This document shows positions 33,785 to 45,111 of a stretch of DNA of 64,000 nt, piece after piece. The stretch is from Chamaea fasciata (Eukaryota > Chordata > Aves > Passeriformes > Sylviidae), in contig JARCOQ010000016.1 in assembly GCA_029207755.1 (NCBI GenBank), forward strand, positions 5,752,501 to 5,816,500, read 5' to 3'. The position numbers and the translations under genes were made by a program. The notes under the pieces were generated by a model. It saw nothing but the letters and a program-made list of their open reading frames with translations. It was not told the DNA's origin and ran no database searches. Each line of letters opens with the position of its first letter. Within the stretch, counting starts at the first letter, position 1.

Positions 33785-34181
33785 TTATTACCCATATCTA
33801 AGGCAGTCTGGATGAGTTTCTCAAGTAGCATTTTGCAGGGATCAATATCAAATGCTCTGCTGAAGTCTGGATACATTACATCTTCTGCAAGACTTTTCAT
33901 CCACTAATTTTGTAATTTGATCTAAAAAAAGGGAGAAAAAAAGCCATCTAGTTGTTCTGGCATGACTTGTTCTTTGTAAAGCAGTGTTGTTTATTGCTTG
34001 TGGTTCGGTTATCCTCTGGGTGCTTCCCAACATGCACCAAACAGCCTATTAATGCCTTCTGTGGCACTCTGGGTTTGAGGAAACCCAGCCGAACCTGCTG
34101 CTCGCACAACTGGGTTCGAGCAGAGCTCCACAGCAGCTGCCGGGACATATGTTCACTGCGCACACCGAGGGTCTGATTCAT
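33785..34181 (-). pseudogene. Decayed CR1-superfamily LINE reverse transcriptase fragment
   Basis: The minus strand carries the order of motifs of CR1-type ORF2 reverse transcriptase in shifting frames: a GKHPEDN/KQHCFTKNKSCQNN stretch (34060-33950; typical form xGFTKGKSCxTN), then DQITKLVDEKS (33923-33891; typical VTxxVDKGxAxD), then nucleotide sequence still close to the YLDFSKAFDT segment, then codons matching ILLEKLIQTALDMG (33835-33795). Frameshifts and stops break the frame, so it is a dead fragment. Whether it is avian CR1 or an older L3-like CR1 relative cannot be settled by eye. The part above about 34070 is less certain. Confidence 0.7.
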
Positions 34182-34199
34182 CTCTCACACCAGGGTAAG

Positions 34200-35280
34200 G
34201 CAGGAGTAAGTCAGCTCAGCAGCGGGCTCAAGCATCCAGAGGCAGGTTTGGTGCAGCAGATGTTGTGTTGCTGTTGCAGGCAGTATTCCTGAGCTTGCTT
34301 TTACCTGCTGTTTCCCACAGTGACCCACAGGATCAGACATCAGGGTTTCTCTTGGGGCAGCGGGGTGAAATCACTGGCTGCATAATCGGTGTTTTATGCC
34401 ACTCAACTGGATGGTTCAAACCTTTAGGTGACTGATTCAAATTCTAGTGTAAAGGCATTTGGGCTGTGTCCAAATCAGTCCTGGTAGAGTGCCTGCTATG
34501 GAGCACTCAAGGATAAATACTTTGCAGGAGTGCGTTGACATTTCTGTCTGCTCTAATCACAGAAACATAGCCCTGGTGTTTCCTACAGCATAGCCTGGTG
34601 CCCAGACCAGACCTCCTTCCTCTTCTGGGGTATTTTCAGTCAATTCCAATGCCTCTCATCTGATGATGGTGCACTGTGCTGTGCTGACATTATCCCAGAG
34701 ACTCTCTGAATGGAGTCACTGGACTGTGTCTTGGCATTGCCAGGATGAGGACACCCTCTCCTCCCTCAGTTCAGTGGAGCCAAGACCACGGCCAAGATGC
34801 TGATACCCAAGAGGCAGCACAGCTTCTGTGTTGCATTAGCTGTGCTTCCATTGCCTACAGAGCTCTGCTGCTGTATAAATAATGGAGCTGACACAGCACC
34901 TTCTGGGATTATGTTTCCTACAGTTTCATAAGACCTTCGGTGGCTGCGATGGTGCCTCGGCACCAGCAGCCTCCCCCTGATCTATAACGCTGACAGCTCA
35001 GGAGGCTTTTGAGGGATATGGGCGTACAAGAGTGTATTACCCAAGTATTGCATGGACTTGGGGTTGTATTGCTCCCTGCTGACTCCCCAGGCTTGTGCAG
35101 TGCTGCAATACTCTGAAAATTAACTCCTGTATGGCATGACACTCAAATCGTGTGGCCCAGGGGAGGACAGGATGGATCCAGCCTGGTGGGACTGGTTGTA
35201 GGACCTGCTGCTGGTACAAGTAGCCAGCCAAGCAGCCTTGCTAATGCTCCAGCTCTAGCACAGCCCTCCAAGGCCTACTA
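34200..35280. other. Non-coding stretch without recognised features
   Basis: Mixed composition. The minus frame 34766-34963 ends in a hydrophobic stretch with two N-glycosylation-like sequons (NGS, NAT), and the minus frame 35037-35231 is Gln/Pro-rich. They lie in different frames and I recognise neither, so a decayed retrocopy is possible but unsupported. Confidence 0.4.
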
Positions 35281-35412
35281 TGGCTCACAGTTAATGCAAG
35301 GAAAAGATTAACGGGACTTGTAATCTCTTTCGGCATCCCAAGAGATTAAAATAGTTTGTTTCACTGCTGGAGCATAATCTCAAGAAGGAAAGAATTAGTC
35401 AAAGAAGGATCA

Positions 35413-35605
35413 CAGTGGAAGGTCCCTAACAGTGTCAAGGAAGTTCATGTGACCCTAGATGCTGATGATCCTACTCCAGGTGAAAATACACTGTGAACCA
35501 AACCACTTATTCCTCTTTCCCCCTTGTGCCTGGGACTTCGTATGGATTTCATGGGAATAAAAGGCAAATGAAACCTATCCATGGGCATTAGGAGTCTATA
35601 AACTG
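35413..35605 (+). pseudogene. Possible decayed PRY/SPRY (B30.2) fragment
   Basis: From 35449 the plus strand reads VTLDADDPTP, close to the PRY motif VTLDPDTAHP of butyrophilin/TRIM B30.2 domains, preceded by VPNSVKEVH. The frame stops at 35494. In another frame at 35579-35605 it reads PWALGVYKL, resembling the SPRY WxLGV motif, but the distance is shorter than usual and no YWEVEV motif is visible between. This could be a heavily decayed pseudogene or chance. Confidence 0.2.
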
Positions 35606-35609
35606 GAGA

Positions 35610-38600
35610 CAACTCTGAAAAGCTGAGAAACAGATGACCTGTGCACTTTTCCTAAGACCTGCCCTTTCTCCCTAGGAAGAAAGGTTCACTGAATCTAAGA
35701 TGAGCTCATCCAGAAAAACTGGGAACCTTTCAGAGACCATGAATTTTTGGAAAGCAAAATCTCTTGCATTTATGGACACCAGCACATCCAAGTGTTGCAT
35801 GACAATGGCAAGCAATAACCGGTGTCTCGCCTTATAAAACAGATACGAGGGAATGGTACTATGACCTTCATTCATTCTTAACAGTGATTTTCATGTGTTG
35901 GCCCTCAAACAGTCTCTACAGGTCATCCTTTAACCCCAGGAGAAATCCTGGTCAGTTGTTTCTGGGAACACTGCTTTGGTGTGGGCTGTTGCAACACCCT
36001 GATCTTGAAGCAGCTGTGGATGGAGCCCTCAGTGGGTGTCAGGAGAAATGCAGTGGGTGATGCAGGGTGCCTGCACGGCGAGCATGGGGATCTCCTTCAG
36101 AGCAAGTGTGTGAGTGCAGAGCCCAAGAGGGATCTGCAGAGCGTTTAACATGACCAAATTAACCCCTGTGGACAGGCGAACACTTGTTTACAGAGCAGAG
36201 TAAAGCAGAGATGGAAATTTATGGTGTCACTAAAAGAACTTCTCACCTGGAGTACAGAGGAGAGGAAAGAGATAGCAATATTTCCCACTGAAAGGAGGAA
36301 GAAAGGCTCTTAACAAATCAATACCCTTATTTAGTCAATAAACCCACAAAACAACCCCTCCAAGGGATAAACATGGAGACAATTCCCAGCTTGCAAACAG
36401 GCAGGCTCTGATGCTGGCCTTTGACAACGACTTTAAATGTGCTGGTCTCTCTTGGTGGCAGGAGGTCAGTGAGGAGCAGGTCCGTTGGGAGTGGGCTGGC
36501 CAGGGGGCTGCAGGCTGGAGCTGTGCACTTGGGAGCCTTGGAGAAGAGGGGAAGGGTCTTGGGAGCACCCTGCAAGGAGGATGAGCAGGATAACTCAGGC
36601 TAACATCCCTTCCTGAAGCGGCACATTGAGCACTGCTGGCTTTGGCACTCCCGTGGGAAATGCACAGGAGGAGCAGTGTCCAGGCAGGGATGCCCCAGGT
36701 AAGCTGGGAGCATGCCTGGGGCAAAACTCAGCTGGAAATGCATGAAGCTGCTCTCAGCAGTGGCTCAGCAACATCTCAGGCAGAAAGGCAGAGGCATCTT
36801 AGCTTATAGAGGCATTTACCAGGCTGTGAACCTCCGGAAGACAACAGCTACAGTCAGAAACTCATGACACAGCCCTGTGATGTGAGCGATGTTAAGAAAT
36901 TAATTTAAAATGTTTTCTTTCCTTTTTCCCCCTCTAAATATATGTATATATTTATTTATTTTTGCTTAGCCTGCAGGCTTCAGATCTTCAAGTTTTCTCC
37001 ATAACCATGAACTAGAAATTTGCTTGGAAGAAATCCAAATCGTTCTCTTATTCACAAGATTTCAAGAGCCGGAGCTTTGAGGAAAAAACATTTCTGTCAT
37101 TACAGCACTCATGGTAGAGTCTCAGGAGCCACCAGAGCAGAAGCACAGCTGAGCAGCACCACGGCATGGACTCCCAGAGCCTTGCAGAAAAATCTACCAC
37201 CCTGCAGCAGAGCAACCACTGGACACCAGCTATCCCAAAACAAATCAAATTAAGGAGTTTGTTGCAGTTTTTTTCCATCAAAAATGACCCATCTGAATTA
37301 ATTTCCCATCCATGGAATGGGTCTGACCATGGGATTGCATCCTGACTCTCATGCAATGTCTCTTTTCTCTACCAAGTACATGGAAGCTGAAACAGAAATA
37401 TTGGGCCAGACTTTACAAGGCAGCATTTTGGGGGGAAAACTGGAGGAATTCAGACAAAGCCAAGGCTTTCCAAAGTGGTATCCAAGACCTCCATGACTTG
37501 ATGGAGCACAGGATTATTTCCTTCTGGGTCTATGATTTTCTCCCAGCACAGTTGCAGACTGTTACATGGGTTAGAAGAGAGACATCCTCAGTCAAGGCTC
37601 ACCAATATCGCTCCACTGAACTGTGAGATGCTCAGATTTATTCCAGCCAAGTCCTGGCCCAATATATATCTTCCATGTTATATTTCTTTTTTTTTTTCTT
37701 CTCCTCTCTCCTCAGATGCTGTTCACTACCCAGAGCATCCGTCAAGAAATGAAGCACTTATTAGTGTAGGATAGCATCTGTTCTCTTGTGTTTTTGAGAA
37801 AGTTCATGCTTGAAATGCAGCCAGAGGTTGAGTTAGAGGCAGTACCTGACTGTTAAGAGTTCAAAGCTGGCTCCTAATTGTGTTTAAGAGCTGGATACTC
37901 ACAGCTGGGAGAAGTACTGACTAATCTTGTTTATACTGTTGGGAAATGTCTTAGTCCCAGTGTAGCTCAGTACTTCCTATTCTGGCTACTTGAAGAGAGT
38001 GGGAAGTTTTTTGGACTCATTTAGCTAAGGTTCAGCAAATTTAGAAATGGAGGGAGCCAGGTATGAATGCAGGAGAATTTCCACTGGAAACTATCTGTCT
38101 GCTTCAGGTGCCTGAGTTTGCATCCTGAAGCTGCCAAGAAAAGTCACCAAGAACTGATGTAGGATCTTCCTGCCTTTGGAGAGAGGTTTGGAAAATCAGG
38201 CAGGAACGAGTCATTTAATAAGTGTGCAAGAGGCTGTTACTTGGTGTAAAAGTGAGGATTGCTTTTGTACCTGGGCTCTCTCAAGAAACCCAGATGTCTC
38301 CAAAATGGTCCTGGGGTCACCTGGCTCCAAAACCCTGCCAGACCTTGGATGTTGAGGCTGCAAACTCAGTTCTACTGCTAAATCCAGAACATATCTATCA
38401 AAATGCTGGGATTTACACCAGCATAGCTGCACAAGGCCCCTGCCAGTAAATGCTCTAGTAATTGGATGCAAATGTGTTGGGGTAGGCAAAGGTGGGGGGG
38501 GTTCAGGCAGATAAAGGCACCTGAAATATGCTCTACAGTCAGTCTGTGTTTCCTGATAGAGAGACATCTGTATCTCTAAATTTAGAAATGATACTCTCTT

Positions 38601-38740
38601 TCCAGCAGGTAATAAACCAGCAAGCGCTGTACATATTTTTTCTATTTTGAATTCTGTTAACTGACAATTTAACCTAAAATCTCTTGTATTTTCCACTTGT
38701 TCGGCTGTAAATAGAGACTGACAGTTTATTTTCAAACATC
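35610..38740. other. Mostly featureless; AT-rich patch at 36890-37020
   Basis: The patch at 36890-37020 has TTAATTTAAAATG and TATATGTATATATTTATTTATTTTTGC-type sequence. Elsewhere composition is mixed. The minus frames at 36335-36724 and 38211-38735 (174 residues) have no recognisable domain. A T12 run lies near 37687. Confidence 0.5.
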
Positions 38741-38748
38741 CCGGTTTT

Positions 38749-38792
38749 AAAAAAAAAAAAAAAGAAGAAGAAGAAGAAGAAGAAGAAAGAAA
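38749..38792 (+). repeat. A15 run followed by GAA/AAG trinucleotide repeat
   Basis: Fifteen A are followed by about nine GAA units and an ACCACACCACC-type tail. GAA repeats can form triplexes and expand. Length polymorphism is likely. Confidence 0.95.
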
Positions 38793-38819
38793 ACCACACC
38801 ACCATCACAACACAACCCA

Positions 38820-39060
38820 CCAACATTTGAAATAAATACTTATGGGTCCATGACAGACTACAGACGTGCAGTCAACGCTCCGCAGCAATCTCTCGGAGCT
38901 GTCACACTCCGTGATCGGTCTTTTACAAACACAAACACCGTTGATTTCTTATCAAATGTAAAACCTCCACAGCTCTTTCGTAAATGGTTACCGCGAGCAT
39001 GAAATCGACATTGTGAATCACATGTGACACTGCCTTGTCTGCTCGTAATTGAGCCGCGCG
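38820..39060. promoter_or_regulatory. Candidate conserved element with retained CpGs
   Basis: Low-repeat sequence with about ten CpGs in a modest-GC context (GACGTGCAGTCAACGCTCCG, TCTCTCGGAGC, TCCGTGATCGG, ACCGCGAGC, AAATCGACATTG, GCTCGTAATTGAGCCGCGCG), ACAAACACAAACACCG and GTAATTGAGC. A weak RFX-like GGTTACCGCGAGCA lies at 38986-38999. CpG retention suggests germline hypomethylation or constraint. Function is inferred. Confidence 0.45.
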
Positions 39061-39069
39061 TCACCCGAC

Positions 39070-39740
39070 ACCCTGCGAGGAGCAGGATCAAGCCTGGCCT
39101 GCCCGGGTGCTGGGCTTTGCTCCTTCACACAGGGCAGTCAAGGCTCTGTCCCACCTGCCTGGTGGTTTCAGTCTCCGTGGGGTTGTTGTGGACGTGGTGC
39201 TGTTGTGTTTCTGGGCGAGGGAGGGTTTGGGGTGGGAGGCTGCGTGGGGAAGGGGTTTGGGCTGCCTGTGGCATCCTGGGGAGAGTGAGATTGGCATGTT
39301 CGCAGGGCACCCAAAATGCCCGGGCACCCAAACCAGGACTCTGTTGGGGTGTCAGTAGCCTGTGGGGCCCAGTCCCCGGACAGGACCTGCAGGTGGGGCA
39401 GGACCCTTCCTCCAACAGCACCCAGGGGCTCTCCCCATTTCTGACCATGCAGAGGGGACAGCGTGGCATTTCCTGGCTGCTTAGTGCCCCCAGATTGGAC
39501 AGACAAATGCGTGTGCCCCCTCATGCCCTCCCTTCTCAATTCCCTCTTTTTTTTTTTTTCAGTATAACCCAAATGAGTAATTCCCTGCTGAAAATCTCCT
39601 TGGTGTCCCTCCAGGACCCGGCTTTAGTCCTTACTCTCCCACATTCAATACATGAGGTAGATCTGCTCTCTGAGCATTCCCCATTTTGGGTCCATCTGGA
39701 CAACTCTGAAGTACTCTCCTCTTTGCACAAACATATTACC
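39070..39740. other. GC-rich non-coding stretch without recognised features
   Basis: The plus frame at 39024-39743 (239 residues) is the second longest in the window but has Gly/Trp/Cys-rich character with no domain, and minus frames overlap it throughout. A T13 run lies at about 39547-39559. It is not accepted as coding. Confidence 0.55.
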
Positions 39741-40080
39741 TAGCTCAGATTGGTACAGTCGGGGTGACCCATTAAAATAAAACACAGAAATACAACAGAA
39801 TTATGAAACATTTACATGGAAACATTTCCTGCATCTCTATCTATAAATAAAACTGTGTCTTATTAACCAGGAGATGGAGGATGAGTAGAAATAGAGTGGT
39901 CTATCTATTTATATAATTATATAATCTATCTAAATAAAACTAATCTATTTTTCATGCCATCTATTTCTTCAATCCAAAATATACTCGTTACCATGGAGCA
40001 ATGATGTCACTGAAATGAATGACACCCATAAATGCAGACGAGCTGTAGTTATTCTGATGATCCAGGACTTCTCTCTTTGC
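39740..40080. promoter_or_regulatory. Candidate conserved element with RFX- and CRE-like sites
   Basis: AT-rich, with a partly palindromic ATCTATTTATATAATTATATAATC stretch (about 39902-39926) and many ATAAA/TAAT cores. At 39987-40002 GTTACCATGGAGCAAT resembles an RFX X-box, immediately followed by TGATGTCA (40002-40009), a CRE-like octamer. X-box plus CRE-like X2 juxtaposition is known from MHC class II promoters, but here the context is enhancer-like. Confidence 0.5.
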
Positions 40081-40299
40081 TCATTTGCTTAATTTTACAC
40101 ATGTGAGGAGTAGCTTGGAGCTAAATAGTATCACAGCAGCAGCAAGCCAGGCAATGTTCCTGCTGACTGCAGACTGAGGGCCCTGCTCTGTGATGTGCCA
40201 CACTCCCTGTGATTTTCTGTGCACGTGGAGGTGCCTGTGCCCACCCACCAAGAGAAGTGCAAGCTGACTGCCTTTCACAATTCCTTGCTCAGCCTGGGA

Positions 40300-40870
40300 T
40301 AATTGCTGGTTTATTTATCAGTGTTCAGGAGCAGCACAGGGTTGGGTGCTGTGTGTGTTCTCCATTGCGAGAAGTTTAACTTAATGCAATGTTGCATTTA
40401 ATTTATGGAATGTAGCCCGTTGCTATGGCATTGAGCACATAAAAAAACAATCAATAAATAAGTGGAATTGGTGTCAATGGGAATTTTGTACAAAGATGTG
40501 CAGTAGAGTATGACTCTTCATTTAGAAAGGCAAAGATACAATTTATTTCACCCTTTCTGGATGTAGTTTAACCTCCCCCTCGTTGGAGAGGTGCATTTCC
40601 TGACGAAGAGTTATGTCTGTTTTGATTTTACTCAAGAATAATAAAAAATGTTTTCCTTTTGGTGGATTTATTGAGACCTTTGGCATTCCAAGACAGGATT
40701 TTCATATTCAAGACTGGAACATACGGCCTAGAGCATCCAAAGGAAATGAAGCTGTGTATCAGTATGACACACGCATTTGTGGGAAAGTCCTTCGAAATGC
40801 AAATAGCAATTATTTGGTGAGCCAGGCAGGCTGAAGTAAATGGGAAATCTCCAGTAAACACAGCAATCAC
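40300..40870. promoter_or_regulatory. Candidate conserved element with RFX-like site
   Basis: AT-rich and non-repetitive. It contains the near-palindrome AATGCAATGTTGCATT (40383-40398) and, 20 bases on, GTTGCTATGGCA (40419-40430), which resembles the RFX X-box GTTGCCATGGCAAC. Other cores include AATCAATAAATAAGTGG, ACAATTTATTTCACCC and ACAGCAATCACAAACAGG. The frames at 40613-40834 and 40628-40933 have no domain. Confidence 0.45.
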
Positions 40871-40879
40871 AAACAGGAT

Positions 40880-42140
40880 TGGGAAAAAAAAGAAAAAATC
40901 TGTGTCTTCAAAAATACCAAAGTGTTGTGTCATGTTGGTGTGGCCTGTGGGGGGTGGGGGGAGTTGCCCACAAGGTCACTTCTCCTCCACAAGGTCTTCC
41001 TAAAATAGATGTTTATTCAGCAGTGTTGCATTGGGTTTTATCTAAGCAAAAATTGGACCATAAATCTAAGTGTGAAAAGGAAAGCTCTCCAAAAAACTCT
41101 ACATCCTGTTGGTTTGGGGTTGTTTTTTTTTTTCTTTTTCCAATAACATCAATCAGACAATTTAATCACGGGCTCAGGTTAAAAATGGTGTTCTGTAAAT
41201 AGCAGTGGGAAGTGGACAATACAGCTGTGGCCATTTGAGCTGCCAAAGTGCTGCTGCATTTGGGTCTGGAGGGAGACAATCCTGCAGGAAGAGTGCATAA
41301 ATAGGGAAGAGAGATCTTACACGTAGATTTATTAAACAGCACTACAGAAATCCCCATCATTATCCAACTTCACAATTTTTTGTCTTCTGGGCAGCAGCCT
41401 CACCATCTTCTAATGAATTATCCAAGTGGGACAAACCCTTGCACGTCTCTTCCTTTTGCCACAGAGTTGCAGGAGAATATGATTCCCAGGTGGTGAACAT
41501 TCAATATCCCTGATGAGACCAAGAGGATGGAGCTGGTGGAAGCAGCACAAACCCAAGGTACGGAGCTGTATCATGCTATCAAAATAATCTGTACACTTGG
41601 CAGCCAACCCCTGGCACCTGGAGGCCAACAAGATTTGCCACTGAGCTCCATATTTACATTTTCCTGCAGTCTTTATGGCTGCCATCCTTTTGGTTCTTCA
41701 TCCTCCCTCTGTGGAGGCTGAAGCTGTGACAGGTGCATTTGTTGGCTTGATTCAGAGTCCACTGGTGCCAGCAGAAAACCTTCCCTAGACTTCAGCAGAT
41801 TTTGGGATGGACTCCTGACAGCTGGCTCAGACGTGGTCCTAGGGACAGCCCCATTGTGCTGACCTACATTCAGCCCTATGCATTTCCAGCTTGGGAAAGC
41901 CCTGGGAGCTCCCAGGGATGACTGATTTCAGAAGACTGGCTTCTTGAAAGCTGCTGAGCTGAGGATGGCAGCAGGCTGAGATGCAGCATTTCCCCATCCT
42001 CAGAGGGTCTCCTGCCTGCTGCCCATGCCCAGGCACCTCTCTAGGGACAAGAGATGGAGGTGGCAGCCCAGGATCACCCACCCCATGGGAGAGCAGAGCT
42101 CACCAGAGACCAACAAGCCCCTGGACAGCCCTGGCTCTCC
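40880..42140. other. Non-coding stretch without recognised features
   Basis: Mixed composition with a T12 run near 41124. The frames at 40879-41202, 41410-41685 and 41839-42081 show no recognisable domain. Confidence 0.55.
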
Positions 42141-42149
42141 CTGAATGAG

Positions 42150-43330
42150 AGGGGAGGGGAAAAAAAATCAAAACTTTAAGGTATATGAACTGTGAAATTA
42201 AATCGAAATACTCAAATAAAGAATCACATAACAACATAAGCAAAGATGTTTACCAGGGCTTGAAGTTAAATACAGATTTTTTCATAAACCCTAACACCAA
42301 ACGCAATAAAGTTCTCTGGAATGTTAAATATAATTTACAAGGGAAAAAAAATGTGCCCTGCTGCCATAAAGCATCTTGCGCGGTGTCCCTTTCCAGGGAT
42401 CAGTCCAGGGTGCAGAAGGAAACCTGCCCTTGCTGAGGATTTCCCCATCCAAAGTGATCATGAGCACACTCGGTGAGCGAGCAGCCCTTTCTCCATCTGC
42501 AGCACAGCCAAGAAAAACGGGAGCCAAATAATCTGTGCTGCAGCTCCAGCAAAAGGGGCTGCCTGGAGTGGGGAGCATCGGCTCGGGGTCCCAGCTGCCC
42601 CAGTACGGGGTCCCAGGCAGGCAGGAGCACGGCCCAGCGCCTTTCATGGCCCATCTGGACCTCGCAGCGCCTGCTCCCAGGCTGGAGAGTTGGGTCCAGG
42701 GAAAATGGGGGTCTCACATGACACTTATTCCTTGACTATTGCCCTTGTCGCTCCCCTGGCGTGGCTGACATTAACGCCCTGAACTGACAGCACAAAGGCA
42801 GCATCTGGATAGCATCGCCTGTGGCTCTGGAGTCACGGCTGGTGGACTTGTGGGCTATCCAGATATATTCATTAAAACACTAATCAAGCAGAAGCTCATT
42901 TGTGGAATTGTCTTTGAATTTAAAAGGGGGGAAAAAAAAAGATGGTTGGACTACAAAGCCACTGCGGTCCAGAAGTGCTCTCTCCATGAAAGCGCTTTGC
43001 CAGCCCAGGGCAGTTGATGCCAGCTCCAGTCCTGGGTGCCTGGATGAGTTTGCCAGGTCCTGTCAAAAGGGCAGGAATTGACAAAACAGGCATGGTGGTG
43101 ACAACTGGGGATGAAGAGCTCCTCGATGAGCTGTGAGCTGCTCCCACATGTCCCTGCACAGGGGCAGGTCTGTGTCTTCGTGGGTAGATTCTCTCCTGTA
43201 GCTGTGTTAGTATGTCACAGCTATTAGAGGATTATATTTCTTATATGAATTTATATAAAATTTTTAATATAATTATATAAAATTGCATTATATTTAAAAT
43301 AAAAAAGTACACACAGAGACTATTTCGCAG
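42150..43330. other. Mosaic stretch; possible small elements at 42170-42350, 42740-42950 and 43190-43315
   Basis: Three AT-rich islands stand in otherwise GC-rich DNA. The last is a strongly AT-rich, partly palindromic stretch (TTATATAAAATTTTTAATAT and similar). The middle one has GATATATTCATTAAAACACTAATCAAGC-type texture and is the most enhancer-like. Frames at 42324-42735 overlap on both strands and have no domain. Confidence 0.35.
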
Positions 43331-43334
43331 TCCT

Positions 43335-44325
43335 ACCCCTCTCTTGTGATAGTTTGAAAGGCTTTATCTCTTCCTTCTTACCATCAAAACTCTGAGGCTG
43401 TGAACTGCCCCCAAAACTGAATGTCTCCCTGCAAGTGTAATCTTGAGAGAAGTTTTTAAAATTTCTAAACACAAAAAAATGGTCTGTCATATGTCCCCAG
43501 TGTCCTCAGCAGCTTAAGGAACAGCCCCCATTTTCTGGGAGCAGAACCAGCACATACCAGTCTCTGTGCTCCTCAGGATACAGGCAGCAAAGAGGGAGGG
43601 ATGGTGCTTGCATGGGGTCCAAAACCTAAACCTGATATGTCTTCTCCTGGATTGGTGGCAGATTTCAGTTTTGGGTTTGGACCAAGGATAGGCCCTCCCC
43701 CAAGAGAGGTGAATTGCTGGTGAAGAATTTTAAACCTCAAGGGAACTTTCCCCTCTACGGGCAGGTCACCGGGTCTTGCTCCTACTGCTACTGGGCAAAA
43801 AAACTCCACCTTGGCTTCAGGAAGGTCTCAGGGCTGCCTGAGCAGCAGAGGTATCCTGGCAGCTGGGGAAGATTGGGGTGGGGTCCAGGACTTGGAGTCA
43901 GCCAGATTTTACCATGAAAAATCCAACTTCTGTAAAAACCCCCCAAAGTCAAACCCCAAATCCCCCAAACCTTAGAGAAGAGAAAGTGCCCTCAAGACTA
44001 GCTCCCCTCTAGCAACTTGGTTGGACAAGGAGATACATATGTGCTAAAACTAAACTAATTTTCAGCCTCTTGGAGGAAATGAAATGACTGTTGCTATCAT
44101 GGTGTAGCGTGAAAGCCTGGGTCACGGGGGGACGGGAGACAATCCTTTGTTCCAGTAGTCCCAGGTGCATCATGTACTGGGCAGAACTTTAGCTTACAAT
44201 TTGGGATTAAAGTAAATCCTAGTATTTTTCTGCATGCCTGCCCGCTCCCTGGCTCCCAGAGACTGCTGGGTAACTGCCTATTATCCCGTGGTTCCACTTC
44301 AGTGCCCTCCCCAATAAAACTTTTC
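43335..44325. other. Non-coding stretch without recognised features
   Basis: Mixed composition, with C-rich short runs near 43940-43970. No domain-bearing frame, repeat or RNA is recognised. Confidence 0.55.
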
Positions 44326-44329
44326 ATAT

Positions 44330-44800
44330 CCTTATAAACGAACTAGATTGCCGTGTTATAAACATTTACACTGTGCTAACAGATCATCTCCGCACATCAG
44401 AATTGGCTAAATTCCCTTTTCCAGATGAATATATTGAAGGAGATTAGAGATATGATAGCTTTTCAGATTGCTGAACCCAGAGAAATTAGTTTAGTGAGCA
44501 TTTACAGAGGCTAAATTGGAACCATTAAATAGTGGATTAAATTGATGGTACTTTCATTGTCTGTCCTTCGGTACTGCTGTAAAATCAATTAGCCGTCACT
44601 ATTCCATTCTCCATATAGTGAGATTGTCAGCCTGGCTAGGAGCTGCAGAGCCTCACAGCAGTAGCAAGCAGTGTGAAAATACACCTATTAGGTGATGTGG
44701 CATGAAATAACATCATAGGGCAGAATGTCCCAGTGAGATTTATCCCAGCCTTATCTCTACTTTAACAGAGAGGGGACAGACAATAGACTCTGGTGACACT
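44330..44800. promoter_or_regulatory. Candidate conserved element
   Basis: AT-rich and non-repetitive with many discrete cores: GTTATAAACATTTACAC, ATCAGAATTGGCTAAATTCCC, TAGAGATATGATAGC, TAAATTGGAACCATTAAATAGTGG, and ATCAATTAGCCGTCAC. No open frame above 60 residues occurs in 44330-44800. It is a strong enhancer-like texture with sharp edges. Confidence 0.5.
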
Positions 44801-44979
44801 CTTATCCTCTGAACATGTGCACCGGGATGCTCTCTGGACTGACAATTATTACATTGCCTCTCCACTGTCCTGAATTTTGCATCGGAAATCCCCGCTTTGC
44901 CCCCCTCTTAAACTGGCAGAGTCCCACATTAAGAGCAGAGGATTTGAGCGGAGTAGGTTTGCATCTGATTTGGGGAGAG

Positions 44980-44996
44980 AAAAAAAAAAAAAAAAA
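44980..44996 (+). repeat. Homopolymer tract, A16-17
   Basis: An uninterrupted A run after GGGGAGAG. No retrocopy body is recognisable before it. Confidence 0.9.
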
Positions 44997-45111
44997 GAAA
45001 ATATATCAACTTTCTCCCTCTTGGTTTTGTTACAGCAGCTCTAAGTCCTGCTAGCTGGCTGATTTATAAGTGCAGCTCCAGCCTGTTTTGGGGGACAGCA
45101 CAGCTTTGCCA

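Noticed and set aside
34766..35231. Possible membrane-protein retrocopy (hydrophobic end with N-glycosylation-like sequons)
   Set aside because: The pieces are in different frames, no known family is recognised, and no poly-A tail or duplication is visible.
37147..37168. REST/NRSF (RE1)-like CAGCACCACGG
   Set aside because: Only the left half matches; the right half GGACAGCGCC is absent.
39024..39743. 239-residue plus-strand open frame
   Set aside because: Low-complexity Gly/Trp/Cys character from GC-rich DNA, overlapped by comparable minus-strand frames, and it crosses a T13 run; no domain.
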